Positions 36,858-47,574 are shown, counted from the first letter of the stretch. The stretch is DNA of 64,000 nucleotides from Methanobrevibacter arboriphilus (GCF_019669925.1 NZ_AP019779.1:558001-622000), one strand, 5' to 3'. Notes: generated by a model not told the origin, from the letters alone. A program made the numbers and translations.

Positions 36858-38870
36858 ATGTCTAAGATTTTTATTTCATGCGCATTACCTTATGCAAATG
36901 GACCCTGTCACTTAGGGCACTTAAGATCAACATACATTCCTGCAGATATTTATGCTCGTTATAATAGAATGATTGATAATGAAGTACTACTAGTTGGTGC
37001 AACTGATGAACATGGAACACCAATTGCAGTTAAAGCAGATAAAGAAGGTAAAAAACCTATTGAAATAGCTACAAGATATCATAAAATGATTGTAAATGAC
37101 TTAAAATCATGTGACATATCATTCGATAGCTTTACACGTACCACTGATGAAATTCATTATAAAATAGCTCAAAATTTCTTTTTAGATTTATATGGAAAAG
37201 ATTTAATCTATGAAAAGGAAATAAAACAATTATATTGTGAAAAATGTGAAAAATTCTTACCTGACAGATATGTAGAAGGAATCTGTAAATATTGTAAATC
37301 TGAAGGAGCAAGAGGAGATCACTGTGAAAGTTGTGGAAGGCATTTAGATGTGGTGGATTTAATAGATCCGAAATGCTTAACTTGTAATCATACTCCAATA
37401 ATAAAAGAATCTAATCATTATTTTTTCAGACTTAGTAGCTTCCAAAAGAGTATTGAAGAATATATAGATTCAAATAAAGAAATGCCTGCAAATGTTAAAA
37501 ATTATGCTAAAAATTGGTTAAAAGAAGGTTTAAACGACTGGATATTAAGCAGAGACATGGATTGGGGTATTCCAATTCCTCTTGAAGGAGTAAAAGGAAA
37601 AATAATATATGTTTGGGGAGAAGCATTTCTTGGATACATATCCTCTGCTGTTCAATGGTCAGCTAAAACTGGAAAAGATTGGCAAGAGTATTGGAATGAT
37701 ACTGCAATCCATTTTATTGGAAAAGACATAATCTATCATCATGCACTATTTTGGACATCCCTTCTTGAAGGATATGGATGTAGACTGCCAACCAATATCA
37801 TTGCAGGAGAATATCTCTCACTCGAGGGGAAAAAAATGTCTACAAGCCAAAATTGGGTTATTTGGGTAGAAGATTTTGTTAAAAAATATGATAGTGATTT
37901 ATTAAGATATTACCTTACAATAAATGCTCCTTTAAGTAAAGATACTGATTTTTCATGGGACGATTTTGGAAGAAGGATTAACGACGAATTAGCTGATGTA
38001 CTTGGAAATTTCCTACATAGAACATTTACTTTCACAAAAAAATTCTTTGCTAATAAAATTCCAGAATATAAAAATCCAAATGATGATGATAGAACTTTTG
38101 AAGTAGCTATTGAAGAGATTCCAAATACCGTTGGAAAATTAATTGAAGAATTTAAATTTAGAGAAGGTTTAGTTGAGATAATAAAAATAGCTAAAAAAGG
38201 AAATAAATACTTTAATGATCAGGAACCTTGGAAAGCTGTTAAAGAAGATAATCAAAGAGCAGCTAACTGTTTATATTTATGCAATCAATTGGCTAAGGCA
38301 TTAGCTATATTATTAAAACCTTATATCCCAAATAAAGCCGAAGAAATTGCTAATATATTAAATATACCTATAGATACAAAATGGAATGACTCAAAAATTC
38401 TTCTTGAAGTTAATCATGAGATAAATAAATCAAAACCATTATTTAAAAAAATAGATGAAGATATTATAGAAAAAGAAAAAGAAAGCTTGTATAAAAATTT
38501 AGAAAGTGAAGAAAAAAATCTAGGAAACAAAGAAGAAAAAGGGGGCGAAGAAATGAGTGAACAAATTACTATTGATGATTTCGGGAAAATGGATATGAGA
38601 ATAGGTGAAATATTAGAAGCTGAAAAAATAGAAGGTTCTAATAAATTATTAAAGTTACAAGTAAATATAAAAGAAAAGCAAATTCAAGTTGTAGCTGGAA
38701 TTGGAACTAAATATTCACCTGAAGAATTAATAAATAAAAAAGTAGTAGTTTTAGTTAATTTACCTCCTGCAAAATTATTCGGAGTAAAATCTGAAGGTAT
38801 GATACTGGCAAGTGATAGTTCTACTTTATTAGCTTGTGAAGACGGTGAAATAGGAGAAAGCATAAGATAA
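36858..38870 (+). CDS. metG: methionyl-tRNA synthetase with C-terminal tRNA-binding domain
   Basis: 670 aa. Charges tRNA-Met. The HIGH motif appears as HLGH (residues 18-21) and KMSKS as KKMSTS near residue 325. Between them are the zinc knuckles CEKCEKF, CKYCKS, CESCGRH and CLTCNHT. A Lys/Glu-rich linker near 545-565 joins a Trbp111/EMAP-II-like domain (from about 566: [20 protein letters not shown]). A G-rich SD-like sequence (AGGGGGCG) stands before an internal ATG exactly at that junction. Confidence 0.95.
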   Translation: MSKIFISCALPYANGPCHLGHLRSTYIPADIYARYNRMIDNEVLLVGATDEHGTPIAVKADKEGKKPIEIATRYHKMIVNDLKSCDISFDSFTRTTDEIHYKIAQNFFLDLYGKDLIYEKEIKQLYCEKCEKFLPDRYVEGICKYCKSEGARGDHCESCGRHLDVVDLIDPKCLTCNHTPIIKESNHYFFRLSSFQKSIEEYIDSNKEMPANVKNYAKNWLKEGLNDWILSRDMDWGIPIPLEGVKGKIIYVWGEAFLGYISSAVQWSAKTGKDWQEYWNDTAIHFIGKDIIYHHALFWTSLLEGYGCRLPTNIIAGEYLSLEGKKMSTSQNWVIWVEDFVKKYDSDLLRYYLTINAPLSKDTDFSWDDFGRRINDELADVLGNFLHRTFTFTKKFFANKIPEYKNPNDDDRTFEVAIEEIPNTVGKLIEEFKFREGLVEIIKIAKKGNKYFNDQEPWKAVKEDNQRAANCLYLCNQLAKALAILLKPYIPNKAEEIANILNIPIDTKWNDSKILLEVNHEINKSKPLFKKIDEDIIEKEKESLYKNLESEEKNLGNKEEKGGEEMSEQITIDDFGKMDMRIGEILEAEKIEGSNKLLKLQVNIKEKQIQVVAGIGTKYSPEELINKKVVVLVNLPPAKLFGVKSEGMILASDSSTLLACEDGEIGESIR

Positions 38871-38889
38871 CACAAAAAGAAGATGGTAA

Positions 38890-39040
38890 ATAATAATATT
38901 TCAATATAACATAGAATATGAATATGAAATATAAAATAGAATATAAGCTATAATAGAATATAAATTATAATCAGTAGAATATAGACTATAAGTATTGAAA
39001 TATAGACTATAAACAGTAAAATATAAAAATTAAAATCCTA
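38890..39040 (+). repeat. degenerate GAATATAxACTATAA-type repeats
   Basis: Spacer between metG and the DUF530 gene is made of recurrent GAATATAAACTATAA / GAAATATAGACTATAA units, imperfect and about 20-30 bases apart. Confidence 0.5.
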
Positions 39041-39121
39041 TTATATCTAACACACTTCAATAAAAATGAAATTGGCGTTATTCTTGAATTATTGTAAGTG
39101 TTAAGTCCTCACGGTGATTAA

Positions 39122-40768
39122 ATGGATGAATCAATTCTTATAAGTAAAACTGAAAAATATTTAAATGAAATTCAAAATGAAAAAATAAGTTTGGAAAAAA
39201 TTTCCAAATTAGAATCATTTAAATCAGTTTACTGTAAACTTACAAAAAGATTGAGCAATTTGCAAGAAATGAGAGAAGATATGGACTTAAAAGGTTATAC
39301 TGCCCCATATCGATCTTTGAATAAATATGGATCAACTAACTCAGGAGATATTGCCTTTGAAGAAATGAGTGAAGTAAATAGGCATGGCCAATACTTTAGA
39401 ATGAAGGCAACAGCTAAAAAAAACATATTAGATCGAGTGAAATCTGCAATTGATGCTCATAAAATAGCTATCGGTCATCTAGAAGAATTCGGAATCTTCA
39501 AATGTGAATCTTGTTCTAAATCATATAAACCCTCAGCATTCATAGAGCTATCTAAAAAAGAATCAGCAAACAATAAAAATATTGAAAATAAGGAAAATAT
39601 ATCAAAATTAGAAGAAAAAAAAGAAGAAAAAGAAGAATGTTCCTGTGGTTGTACTGATTTTAAATTTGAAATTAATAAAACAGGCGTTTATAGATTAGAA
39701 ATTATTCCTTATCTACCATTATCTGGAAATTATATGGTTTTAATGTCTGAAATGACAAGTTGGGGGAGAGAATCCTTTAAAAAAGTTTTAAGTATATTGA
39801 AACAAGAAAGAAAAGGTGTAGTGAAAACCGTTTCAGCAGTCATAAAATTTAAAGAAAATGACAGATGGATAAGAAAAAGAGTTTCATTAGATTCTGAATA
39901 TGTCGATAGCTATGAAGAAGAAATAAGAAAAGAATATGGTAAAAATGTAAGAATTGAGTTTCTGCAATTCCACAGAACCAAACCAACCATAATCAATGAT
40001 AAACATGCTAGAACTGCATTAGCTATTGGATATGCTAAATATGCAGAAAACATTGTTCAAAACAATAAAGAATCCATATTAAAAGACAAAATTAGTAATA
40101 TTTACAAATTAGCTAAATACGATGAAATTGTGAGAGATGTAAAACTACAAAGACCTAAATTCGTTGTTGGAGAAGATTCATTAGAAGAATGGAGAAGATT
40201 TGAAACTGAGAATAGATTAAAAACTGTTGGATTAATGAGTAAAAGAGAAAATCTAGATCCTCAATTAAAACAAGATATTAATAAAAGAAAAAATGTTGAA
40301 AAAAGAGTATTTTCAGAAGTAGCTTCAACATTAATACTATGGGATATTTTTAAATATTACTTAACAACTTCACAAGACAGACGAAAAAGATATGGAGGTC
40401 CTTTTCCATATCTACGTAGTGATATTGATAGAAAACAAAGAAGAATCTTTGAAAATATGAACAAAGAAGTTGTTAACATCTTAAAAAATAATGAAAATGA
40501 AAAAATAATTGAATTAAATAATATGGATTTATTACTGAATAAAAAATTTAATTTAGAAAAGAAAATAAAAGGATCCAATATAAAAATTAATTATGTTTCA
40601 CTTGGAGCAGCTATTATAAGCTCAAATTGTAATATTCCAGTTTCTTTATCTTCAAAAACATTTGATGTTACTGAAAAAAGTGTTGAAAATGAAATAAAAA
40701 ATATTAATACTTTTAAAAGGCCAAAAAGCGATAAAACTAAAAAATTCTTAGAAATGATAAAGAAATAA
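39122..40768 (+). CDS. DUF530 family archaeal protein
   Basis: 548 aa, cytosolic. Matches the archaeal DUF530 family by overall pattern: a helical N-terminus (LSNLQEMREDMDLKGYTAPYRSLNKYG), a central zinc-like segment (CESCSKSYKP ... CSCGC) interrupted by a Lys/Glu-rich insert, and a conserved C-terminal half (GRESFKKVLSILKQERKG, and KRYGGPFPYLRSDIDRKQRRIF). Function unknown. It sits directly downstream of metG on the same strand; GGTGATTAA before the ATG is the SD. Informational role is only a guess. Confidence 0.78.
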   Translation: MDESILISKTEKYLNEIQNEKISLEKISKLESFKSVYCKLTKRLSNLQEMREDMDLKGYTAPYRSLNKYGSTNSGDIAFEEMSEVNRHGQYFRMKATAKKNILDRVKSAIDAHKIAIGHLEEFGIFKCESCSKSYKPSAFIELSKKESANNKNIENKENISKLEEKKEEKEECSCGCTDFKFEINKTGVYRLEIIPYLPLSGNYMVLMSEMTSWGRESFKKVLSILKQERKGVVKTVSAVIKFKENDRWIRKRVSLDSEYVDSYEEEIRKEYGKNVRIEFLQFHRTKPTIINDKHARTALAIGYAKYAENIVQNNKESILKDKISNIYKLAKYDEIVRDVKLQRPKFVVGEDSLEEWRRFETENRLKTVGLMSKRENLDPQLKQDINKRKNVEKRVFSEVASTLILWDIFKYYLTTSQDRRKRYGGPFPYLRSDIDRKQRRIFENMNKEVVNILKNNENEKIIELNNMDLLLNKKFNLEKKIKGSNIKINYVSLGAAIISSNCNIPVSLSSKTFDVTEKSVENEIKNINTFKRPKSDKTKKFLEMIKK

Positions 40769-40801
40769 ACTTAAAAATAAAGAATAAATAAGCTTAGAAA
40801 T

Positions 40802-40861
40802 AAATAAGAAGTAAATAAATAAGAATTAGATAAATAAGAAGTAGATAAATAAGAAGTAGAT
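40802..40861 (+). repeat. four 15-bp tandem repeats (AAATAAGAAGTAGAT)
   Basis: Four adjacent copies; the last two are identical and the first two differ at one or two positions. They lie just before the DUF1699 start at 40882. Confidence 0.85.
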
Positions 40862-40881
40862 AAATATATTTATAGATTAAA

Positions 40882-41388
40882 ATGCTAGATAAAGATAAAA
40901 ATAAAAAAGAGGAGGAAACAGTCCATATTAGCTCTCAACTAAGTTCAAAAATGATTGTTAATCTAATGGATGAATATCCTAACTTAAAAAGAATTACATG
41001 CCCCCCTAGCATATATAAAAGAATTTCAAAGAAATATTTAGAAGCTTTAGAAGAGTTAGAAATAGAAGTAGAAATTAAACATAATTGGACCTCTAGAATA
41101 AAATATAGCAATGAAAAAAAAGAAGAAGTCATAAAATTAATAAAAGATGGTCAAACTCCAACTGAAGTAGCAAAATACCTAAATTTACCTGTAAAAACTA
41201 TATATTATATGAAGAATAGTTATGACAAAGAGAAGATCAAGTTAAAAAGAGGTAAAAAGAATAAATATAATGATGCTACAAGAACAAGAATAAAAAATTT
41301 AGCTAAATCAGGAGTTCCAGTTAAAAAAATTGCAAAGAAAGAAAATATTCCTCTTAGAACTGTTTATCATATAATAAAAAATAATTAA
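40882..41388 (+). CDS. DUF1699 family protein with helix-turn-helix repeats
   Basis: 168 aa. The N-terminal half (about 15-70) has the DUF1699 pattern LSSKMIVNLMDEYPNLKRIT followed by CPPSIYKRISKKYLEAL. The C-terminal half contains two Hin/resolvase-like helix-turn-helix units: EVIKLIKDGQTPTEVAKYLN and RIKNLAKSGVPVKKIAKKEN. It is probably a DNA-binding regulator conserved in methanogens; target unknown. AAAATG start context has no strong SD. Confidence 0.75.
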   Translation: MLDKDKNKKEEETVHISSQLSSKMIVNLMDEYPNLKRITCPPSIYKRISKKYLEALEELEIEVEIKHNWTSRIKYSNEKKEEVIKLIKDGQTPTEVAKYLNLPVKTIYYMKNSYDKEKIKLKRGKKNKYNDATRTRIKNLAKSGVPVKKIAKKENIPLRTVYHIIKNN

Positions 41389-41494
41389 ACTAAAATAACA
41401 AGTTTATAGTAGATAAAATAATAGTATATTAAATAAAATAGATATATATAAAATAATAAACAGTTATATTAAAAATAAGATAAAATTATGGAAA

Positions 41495-41640
41495 TAAAAA
41501 TTATAATAAAAATTATAATAAAACTATAATAAAACTATAATAAAGCTATAGTAAAGCTATAGTAAAGCTATAAGAATAAAAACTATAATTAAAGTATAGA
41601 AATAAAAACTATAATAAATTTATAGAAATAGTGATTATAG
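41495..41640 (+). repeat. ACTATAATAAA / AGCTATAGTAA tandem repeats
   Basis: Runs of AAACTATAATAA drift into three copies of an 11-base AAGCTATAGTA unit (about 41540-41572) and back into AAAAACTATAA. They fill most of the spacer before the glycosyltransferase gene. Confidence 0.65.
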
Positions 41641-41674
41641 AAATAAAATACATATAAAAGATAAAGGTGAAAAA

Positions 41675-42706
41675 TTGATAGATCTACTTACCACAAATCC
41701 TGAAATTACAATTGTCCTGGTTTCAGCTATCTGTGGTATTTTAGGGTTTTTTGTAACTAGGTTCACAATGCCTAGACTAATAAACAAGCTTGAAAAAGCA
41801 AATATCATAGGGAAAGATATTCATAAAACTGCTAAGCCAATAGTGGCTGAAATGGGCGGAATAGGGATCTTATTTGGATTTATAATAGGTATATTTGCTG
41901 GAATATATTTACATCCAATTTTAACTTTTCAACTGACAGTTGTTTTAGTAGTTATACTCCTTGTTGGGATTATAGGTATGGTAGATGATTTATTAACATT
42001 ATCCTCAAAAGAAAAATTTATTTTACTATTTCTCGCAGGTATTCCTTTGATATGGATCGCGCCCCCAAATGTTGGATTGTTATACATAATTTTAATCCCT
42101 ATAGCTGTTTCAATAGTAGCTAATCTTACAAATATGTTAGCAGGTTTAAATGGAATCGAATCAGGTCTTGGAGTAATAGCTATGACCTCATTGACCATAT
42201 CTTGTATAATATTAGGTAAATATGATGTAGCTATTATAAGTATGAGTATGTTAGGATCATTAATTGCATTTTTACTATATAATAAATATCCTTCAAGAGT
42301 ATTTCCAGGAGATACTGGAACTTTGATTATTGGAGCAGCAATAGCTGCAATAGCTTTTATTGGTAGGATGAAATTGATCGCATTTATTGTTCTTTTCCCA
42401 AATATACTTGATGCAGCTATGAAATTTTATAGTGCAGGAGTTATGGAAAGACAACAACACAAACCAACAGAAGTTAATAATGATGGTAAGCTGATAATTC
42501 CTGATCAAGGTTTTAAATCATTAATTAGATTAGTTCTTAGAAAACCGATTAGTGAAAAAGAAGCTGTGAGAATAATTTGGGGAATTGGAATTGTATTTGG
42601 AATACTTGGAATTATAGTGGCAATAATACTTCCCGATATAATTGGAAACACTACTTTAGCTCAATTCATTAAATATAAAGATATTTTATATTATTTATTT
42701 AATTAG
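41675..42706 (+). CDS. MraY/GPT-like glycosyltransferase family 4 membrane protein
   Basis: 343 aa with about ten membrane helices. Polyisoprenyl-phosphate sugar-1-phosphate transferase fold: the first Asp motif GIIGMVDDLL, a NLTNMLAGLNGIESGLG motif and FPGDTGTL, all typical. It probably transfers GlcNAc-1-phosphate (or a related sugar) to dolichyl phosphate for N-glycosylation, or builds the pseudomurein lipid precursor. Sequence alone does not separate the two. Starts at TTG with AAAGGTGAAA. Confidence 0.85.
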   Translation: MIDLLTTNPEITIVLVSAICGILGFFVTRFTMPRLINKLEKANIIGKDIHKTAKPIVAEMGGIGILFGFIIGIFAGIYLHPILTFQLTVVLVVILLVGIIGMVDDLLTLSSKEKFILLFLAGIPLIWIAPPNVGLLYIILIPIAVSIVANLTNMLAGLNGIESGLGVIAMTSLTISCIILGKYDVAIISMSMLGSLIAFLLYNKYPSRVFPGDTGTLIIGAAIAAIAFIGRMKLIAFIVLFPNILDAAMKFYSAGVMERQQHKPTEVNNDGKLIIPDQGFKSLIRLVLRKPISEKEAVRIIWGIGIVFGILGIIVAIILPDIIGNTTLAQFIKYKDILYYLFN

Positions 42707-43040
42707 AATATTATAAATATTCAATAATTATATGTCATATTTATATTTTATATAATAATTAGTATTATTAATATAGTAATAATGACTAATAATACTATTA
42801 ATATTAATAATAATACTAATATTATTAAATATTCAATATATTACAATAACACTAAAAATAATATTGAACATAATACTAGATATAATAATAAATATATTAA
42901 TACTAATTATAATAGCATTGGATATAATAACATTAGATATAATAATATTAATCTTAATAATGTTAATTATAATAATTATATTAATGCTATTATATTAATA
43001 TCTAAAAATTGTAGAATACAACATAAAAACAATAGAAAAA
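42707..43040. other. 334-bp convergent spacer of AATAATATTA repeats
   Basis: Between the 3' ends of the glycosyltransferase and a pilin-like gene. Almost wholly TAATAT/TATAATAA repeats; a 92-codon open frame of Asn/Tyr/Ile is a by-product. Confidence 0.5.
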
Positions 43041-43547
43041 TTAAACCCATTGAACATTAGCAGTTGTATACACATGATGATTGGAAAAACAAGGATTATG
43101 TAATGTATTAGTTAAGTTAGATGTGCCAAATGTCATGGTAATACTTTTTCTTAAATTAAAGTTTATCCTATCTCCTGTTGAAGTTCTATCTCCTTTCAAC
43201 ATTACTGAAGAAGATGATACAAAAGCTTTTATTTGAATACTAGTTCTATTATACCTACTATCGTATCCCCTATCAATAGTTTCTATTTTCACTAATTTAA
43301 TAGAATTAGGATGTGTTAAAACAGAATTATTAATTTTATATTTATTATAAGCACTTTTTTCAAAAACACTCAATCTTCCACCATCTAAACCAGTAGTAAC
43401 ACCATTTTTAGCTGCTAAAATAGATAGAGTTAAATCATATTCTTGAGCTAAAGAGTTAGTTAATAATAAAGCTAAAATTATACCAAAGCTAATTAAAAAA
43501 AGAAACTCAATAGATCCTTGTCCTTTATCTTCGTTTTTAAACATCAT
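43041..43547 (-). CDS. pilin-like protein with class III signal peptide
   Basis: 168 aa. The N-terminus KNEDKGQGSIEFLFLISFG is a class III (type IV pilin-like) signal: basic stretch, G-Q cleavage region with E at the +5 position, then a hydrophobic helix. EppA-type prepilin peptidases process this kind. The rest is a beta-rich pilin head. Likely a minor pilin or a cell-surface filament subunit. It follows another membrane-anchored small protein on the same strand. Confidence 0.75.
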   Translation of the reverse strand: MMFKNEDKGQGSIEFLFLISFGIILALLLTNSLAQEYDLTLSILAAKNGVTTGLDGGRLSVFEKSAYNKYKINNSVLTHPNSIKLVKIETIDRGYDSRYNRTSIQIKAFVSSSSVMLKGDRTSTGDRINFNLRKSITMTFGTSNLTNTLHNPCFSNHHVYTTANVQWV

Positions 43548-43671
43548 TTTACCAATAAAAATATTATCAATAAATTAGGATTATATTATTACCAATATAT
43601 CAACAAACTTATAGTTAAATTATTATCAACATTGAATAACTGCAAGTAAAGATTATTTAACAATTTACAAA

Positions 43672-44163
43672 TTAATAACCATTATAAATTTGAATTGCTG
43701 TTAAATTATTATTATCTAATAATTTTTTAATTTTATATGAATTTCCAGGATATATTTTAACTTCTTCAATAGAATCAAGGTTGATATTAGCTATTCTAAT
43801 AGGTATTAAAGCCGAATCAGCTTTTTTGTTTTCTAACTCTAAAACAACTTCATCATGAGTTATTGTTATTTTAAAATCTTTACCAGAAATATTATTTGGA
43901 ATATTAATTTCCTTCATATATCCTAAATTGTTGGAATTAACTTGATTTATAGCATTAGCAATATTATCAATTAATATTCTCCCACCCATATCTTCTTCAA
44001 TGGTTTTTTGATCTTCTAAAGTGTTTCCAATGAGATTCAAAACAATAATTCCAATTGTCAAAGTTAAAAATATTGAGAATAAAAAATCAATCGTATATAT
44101 TCCTCTTGAATCCATGTAAAGGTCTTTATTGATTTTCATTAAAAAGGTTTGCTGATTTTTCAT
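43672..44163 (-). CDS. pilin-like membrane-anchored protein
   Basis: 163 aa. A basic N-terminus (MKNQQTFLMKINKDLYMDSR) precedes a single hydrophobic helix (IYTIDFLFSIFLTLTIGIIV) and an extracytoplasmic domain. It resembles the class III signal proteins but lacks the usual Q-S-x-x-E box, having G-I-Y-T-I-D. Upstream neighbour of the pilin-like gene at 43547 by 124 bases, so they may act together. The assignment is structural; no family name recognised. Confidence 0.6.
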   Translation of the reverse strand: MKNQQTFLMKINKDLYMDSRGIYTIDFLFSIFLTLTIGIIVLNLIGNTLEDQKTIEEDMGGRILIDNIANAINQVNSNNLGYMKEINIPNNISGKDFKITITHDEVVLELENKKADSALIPIRIANINLDSIEEVKIYPGNSYKIKKLLDNNNLTAIQIYNGY

Positions 44164-44538
44164 TGAAAAAACAAGCTTTCAATGTTATTTTAAGATAAAA
44201 ACATTAAATTAATAGAATATATTAAAATTTATTTGAAAAATTCTTAAGAAAGGACAAATTTACAAGAAAAGAATAAAAATAAAGAAGAATTAAAAAAATG
44301 AAAAAAATAAAAAAAAAGAAAGTAAAAAGAAAGTAAAAAGAAATTAAAATAAAAAGAAAATAAAAAAATAATAAAAAAATAATAGAAATAATAAAAATAA
44401 TAAAAATAAAACAAAAAACACTTGAAAAAATAAAAAATATTAAAAATGTATTAAAAATAAAAAATATTTAAAATAAAAATAGATGAAATAGAAATAATAA
44501 TATAATCAAAAATACAAAAATAAATATCAGTTGATAAT
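44164..44538. other. 375-bp divergent A-rich spacer
   Basis: Strong strand bias: on the + strand nearly only A with scattered G and T (AAAAAGAAAGTAAAAAGAAA, AATAATAAAAATAATA). Repeat-like. Must contain both promoters. No gene. Confidence 0.5.
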
Positions 44539-45108
44539 ATGTATGAATTATTATTATTTACTGGTGGAATTTATAAATTCAATGAATTTAAAGAATTTAT
44601 AGATGATTTAGGTGGATTGATAATTGAAATGGAAAGTTTCAAAGTTAGTAGAGGAATGTATTTTTTAAGTGAAGAAGTAAAAGTCCTAATACTTGTTCCA
44701 ATCGGAGAAAAAAAAGAAATAACCCATTTTGCTAAAAAGATTAAAGGATCTATTGAACCAGTGCTGATGGAAGAAAAAGAATGTGAAAAAGTAATATTAA
44801 TATTTGAAATCTATAAAAAACTAAAAATTAATGAGTTAACAAGTATTGAAATTATAATAGATCACTTAATAAATAATACTAACTTTATTGAAATAAAAAA
44901 CCTAAAAAACGAATTACCATATGAGAAATATGAAAAAAATAAAATAGAAAGATCTATAACAAATTTCCAAATAAAAAAAGAAAATTATAAAAAAGAAGAA
45001 TTTTTAGAAAAAATTATCGATTTACTTATTATTATGGAAAAAATGAAGATAATAGAAACAGTAGAAAAAAAAGAATCAGCTTATTTTAAGATAAGAATTC
45101 ATGAATAA
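44539..45108 (+). CDS. conserved-looking protein of unknown family
   Basis: 189 aa, no signal peptide or membrane helix. N-terminal half is alpha/beta (YELLLFTGGIYKFNEFKEFI, and VLILVPIGEKKEITHFAKKI); the C-terminal half is helical and Lys/Glu-rich. I do not recognise the family. Codon use and strand match its neighbours, and it lies 150 bases before the DUF166 gene, so co-transcription is possible. No strong SD (CAGTTGATAAT before ATG). Confidence 0.65.
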   Translation: MYELLLFTGGIYKFNEFKEFIDDLGGLIIEMESFKVSRGMYFLSEEVKVLILVPIGEKKEITHFAKKIKGSIEPVLMEEKECEKVILIFEIYKKLKINELTSIEIIIDHLINNTNFIEIKNLKNELPYEKYEKNKIERSITNFQIKKENYKKEEFLEKIIDLLIIMEKMKIIETVEKKESAYFKIRIHE

Positions 45109-45258
45109 GTAAAAAATAAAAAACTAAAAATAAAAGTAAAAACTCAAAATAAAATTTCATTATTATATAATTAAAAATAATTAAGAAGATACTAAAAAAT
45201 AATTAAGAATATAATTAAAAATAATTAAAAGGACACAAAAAATAATTGAGAGGATAAA

Positions 45259-46203
45259 ATGAAAATTTTCATACTTAGTTCAGGAGAATATGGATCTAAA
45301 ATAGTAAATGGAATAGCTACTCATGGTTTTGCATCTAACATTATAGGCATACATGAATTTCCATCTTCAGATGATTTACCAGAGTTTATAGATGATATAA
45401 GTAGTTATATACCTGAAAATATTCCTGAATCGGACTTAATAATAGCAGTTGGACTTTATGGAGATATAAACATGGTTATTCCAGAGGTAGTTAAGAAATC
45501 AGGAGCTAAATCTGTAATTGCTCCTATTTATCATCCGAAACAATTACCATTAGGTCTTCAAAATGAAATAATAAATGAATTAGATGATAATACAACCATT
45601 GTATTTCCTAAACCTTTCTGTGGACTAACTCCAATAGGAGATGAATTTATTGATAAATTTACAGAAATATTTGGAAGACCTAGGTTTGAAATAGAAACTG
45701 ATAGTGAATCTGAAGAAATTGATTTAGATAGCAATATTTCTTCTATAAAAGTTATAAGAGGAGCTCCTTGTGGTTCAAGCTGGTTTATAGCTGAAAATTT
45801 AAATGGGGTTTCAGTTAAAGATGCGGAATTTGAAGCAAACAATAAACTTCATAATTTTCCTTGTGTTGCTTCAATGGCAACTGATAATGCTACTGGAGAC
45901 ACAATATTACATATTGCAAGTTACAGAACAAAAGAAGCTATAAAAAGGGCTCTTGGTTTCACTTGTAAAGTTCCAATGGTGGATGAAGAAGCTTGTGAAG
46001 GATTTGAAGAATGTGAAAATGCCTGTTTAAATTCTTGTCCAAATGTTTTAACTGGTGTTGAGACTATTTACTATAATGATGATGGTAAAGCTGTAATAGA
46101 TCCAGCATCATGTGGAGTATGTGAAATTTGTATTCATGAATGTCCCTATGGAGCTATCGAAGTATATGAAGAAAGAGTTAATATTAAAAAAGATAATGAA
46201 TAA
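45259..46203 (+). CDS. DUF166 family protein with iron-sulfur motif
   Basis: 314 aa. Fits the archaeal DUF166 family: N-terminal MKIFILSSGEYGSKIVNGIA, central PKQLPLGLQNEI and FPKPFCGLTP, then GAPCGSSWFIAENL. The C-terminus has Cys-rich segments ACEGFEECENACLNSC and CGVCEICIHECP, the latter a ferredoxin-like 4Fe-4S motif. An electron-transfer or radical-type role is possible; function is unknown. AGAGGA precedes the ATG. Confidence 0.82.
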   Translation: MKIFILSSGEYGSKIVNGIATHGFASNIIGIHEFPSSDDLPEFIDDISSYIPENIPESDLIIAVGLYGDINMVIPEVVKKSGAKSVIAPIYHPKQLPLGLQNEIINELDDNTTIVFPKPFCGLTPIGDEFIDKFTEIFGRPRFEIETDSESEEIDLDSNISSIKVIRGAPCGSSWFIAENLNGVSVKDAEFEANNKLHNFPCVASMATDNATGDTILHIASYRTKEAIKRALGFTCKVPMVDEEACEGFEECENACLNSCPNVLTGVETIYYNDDGKAVIDPASCGVCEICIHECPYGAIEVYEERVNIKKDNE

Positions 46204-46543
46204 ATATAACGAATAAAAATCAAAATTTAATTAATATAATGAAAATTAATACCATATACAATTATACAGTATTAATACAAATACTGATTATACAATATAT
46301 GATACAACTACTGATCATATAAAACATAATACAACTAGTAATTATACAGTATATAATACAAATAATGTGCAAGAATAATAAATACTAAAAACAAGAATAA
46401 TAAAAGTAATAAAGTAATGAAAGTAATAAAACTAATAGAACTAATAAAAATAATAAAAATAATAAAATACTACTTTCAGTACATTAAAATTATTAAAAAA
46501 TAAGACATTTAAAGACATAGTGGAATATTAATCATGTGATATA
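46204..46543. other. 340-bp repeat-rich spacer
   Basis: Degenerate repeats of ACAATTATACAGTATxAATACAAATA (46255-46370), then AATAATAAAAGTAATAAA runs. A GTGAT before the cbiF ATG is the SD. No gene. Confidence 0.45.
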
Positions 46544-47314
46544 ATGAAAGGAAGAGTGATTTTCATAGGTGCTGGTCCTGGAGACCCAAAATTATTAACA
46601 ATTGGTGGATATCAAACGATTGAAAAAGCAGATATAATTATATATGCAGGTTCATTAGTTAATCCCGAAGTTCTAAATCATAGAAAAAAAACTGCTGAAG
46701 TGTACAATAGTGCAACGATTGATTTAAACCAGATAATAAAAATTATTGAAAAAGGAATAGACAACAACAAAACAATCGCTAGAGTCCATACTGGAGATCC
46801 ATCAATTTATGGTGCGATTGGTGAACAAATCAGAGAATTAGAAAAAAGAAATATAGAGTATGAAATAATTCCAGGAGTTAGTTCTGTCTTTGCAACAGCT
46901 GCAGCCCTTGAATCTGAGTTAACACTACCTGAAATATCACAAACAGTAATAATAACTAGACCAGAAGGAAGAACACCAAAACCTGAAAAAGAAAGTTTAG
47001 CTAGCCTAGCAACACATCAAGCAACTATGTGTATATTCCTTGGAGTCGGAATGATTGAAAAAGTTGTAGAAGAACTTAAAAATGGTTTTGATGGTAAAGA
47101 AGGTTATAATGAAAACACTCCAATTGCTGTAGTTAAAAAAGCTTCATGGAAAGAACAATTAATAGTTAGAGGAACTTTATCTGATATCGTAGATAAAGTT
47201 AAAAAAGCAAATATTACTAAAACTGCTATGATTGTTGTTGGAGAAATTCTTGACCCCGGAGACTTCGAAAGTTCAAAATTATATGATCCTAACTTTAAAC
47301 ACGAATATAGATAA
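46544..47314 (+). CDS. cbiF: cobalt-precorrin-4 C11-methyltransferase
   Basis: 256 aa. SAM-dependent methylation at C-11 in anaerobic cobamide biosynthesis. Tetrapyrrole methylase motifs: VIFIGAGPGDPKLLTI (glycine-rich, residues 4-19), IIYAGSLVNPEVL, VHTGDPSIYGAIGEQ and YEIIPGVSS near 113. CbiF-typical LTLPEISQTVIITR follows. Full length. Methanogens need cobamides for methyltransferase Mtr. No other cbi gene is in this window. Confidence 0.94.
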   Translation: MKGRVIFIGAGPGDPKLLTIGGYQTIEKADIIIYAGSLVNPEVLNHRKKTAEVYNSATIDLNQIIKIIEKGIDNNKTIARVHTGDPSIYGAIGEQIRELEKRNIEYEIIPGVSSVFATAAALESELTLPEISQTVIITRPEGRTPKPEKESLASLATHQATMCIFLGVGMIEKVVEELKNGFDGKEGYNENTPIAVVKKASWKEQLIVRGTLSDIVDKVKKANITKTAMIVVGEILDPGDFESSKLYDPNFKHEYR

Positions 47315-47574
47315 TTATATCCATTAATATATTTTTTATTATATTTTTAATTATTTTTTAGTACTGATTAAATATTTTACTTTATTTTTTATTATTTTTT
47401 TATTATTCTTATATTATCCTTATATTATTTTATTATATTATTTTCTTATATTGTTTTTTATTCTATTTTCAATATTTTTCTAATATTGTTAATATTTTTT
47501 ATTATTATATTTTTAATGATTTTCTTCTATATTATCTATTTAAATAAAAAAATATTAATATTAATAGTTAAAAC

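Noticed and set aside
40802-40861. Regular repeats considered as a CRISPR array
   Set aside because: Units are directly adjacent without unique spacers, AT-rich, and no cas gene is present. The same holds for the arrays at 11161 and 30543.
42782-43060. 92-codon open frame rich in Asn, Tyr and Ile
   Set aside because: Direct translation of AATAATATTA repeats in a convergent spacer; not a gene.
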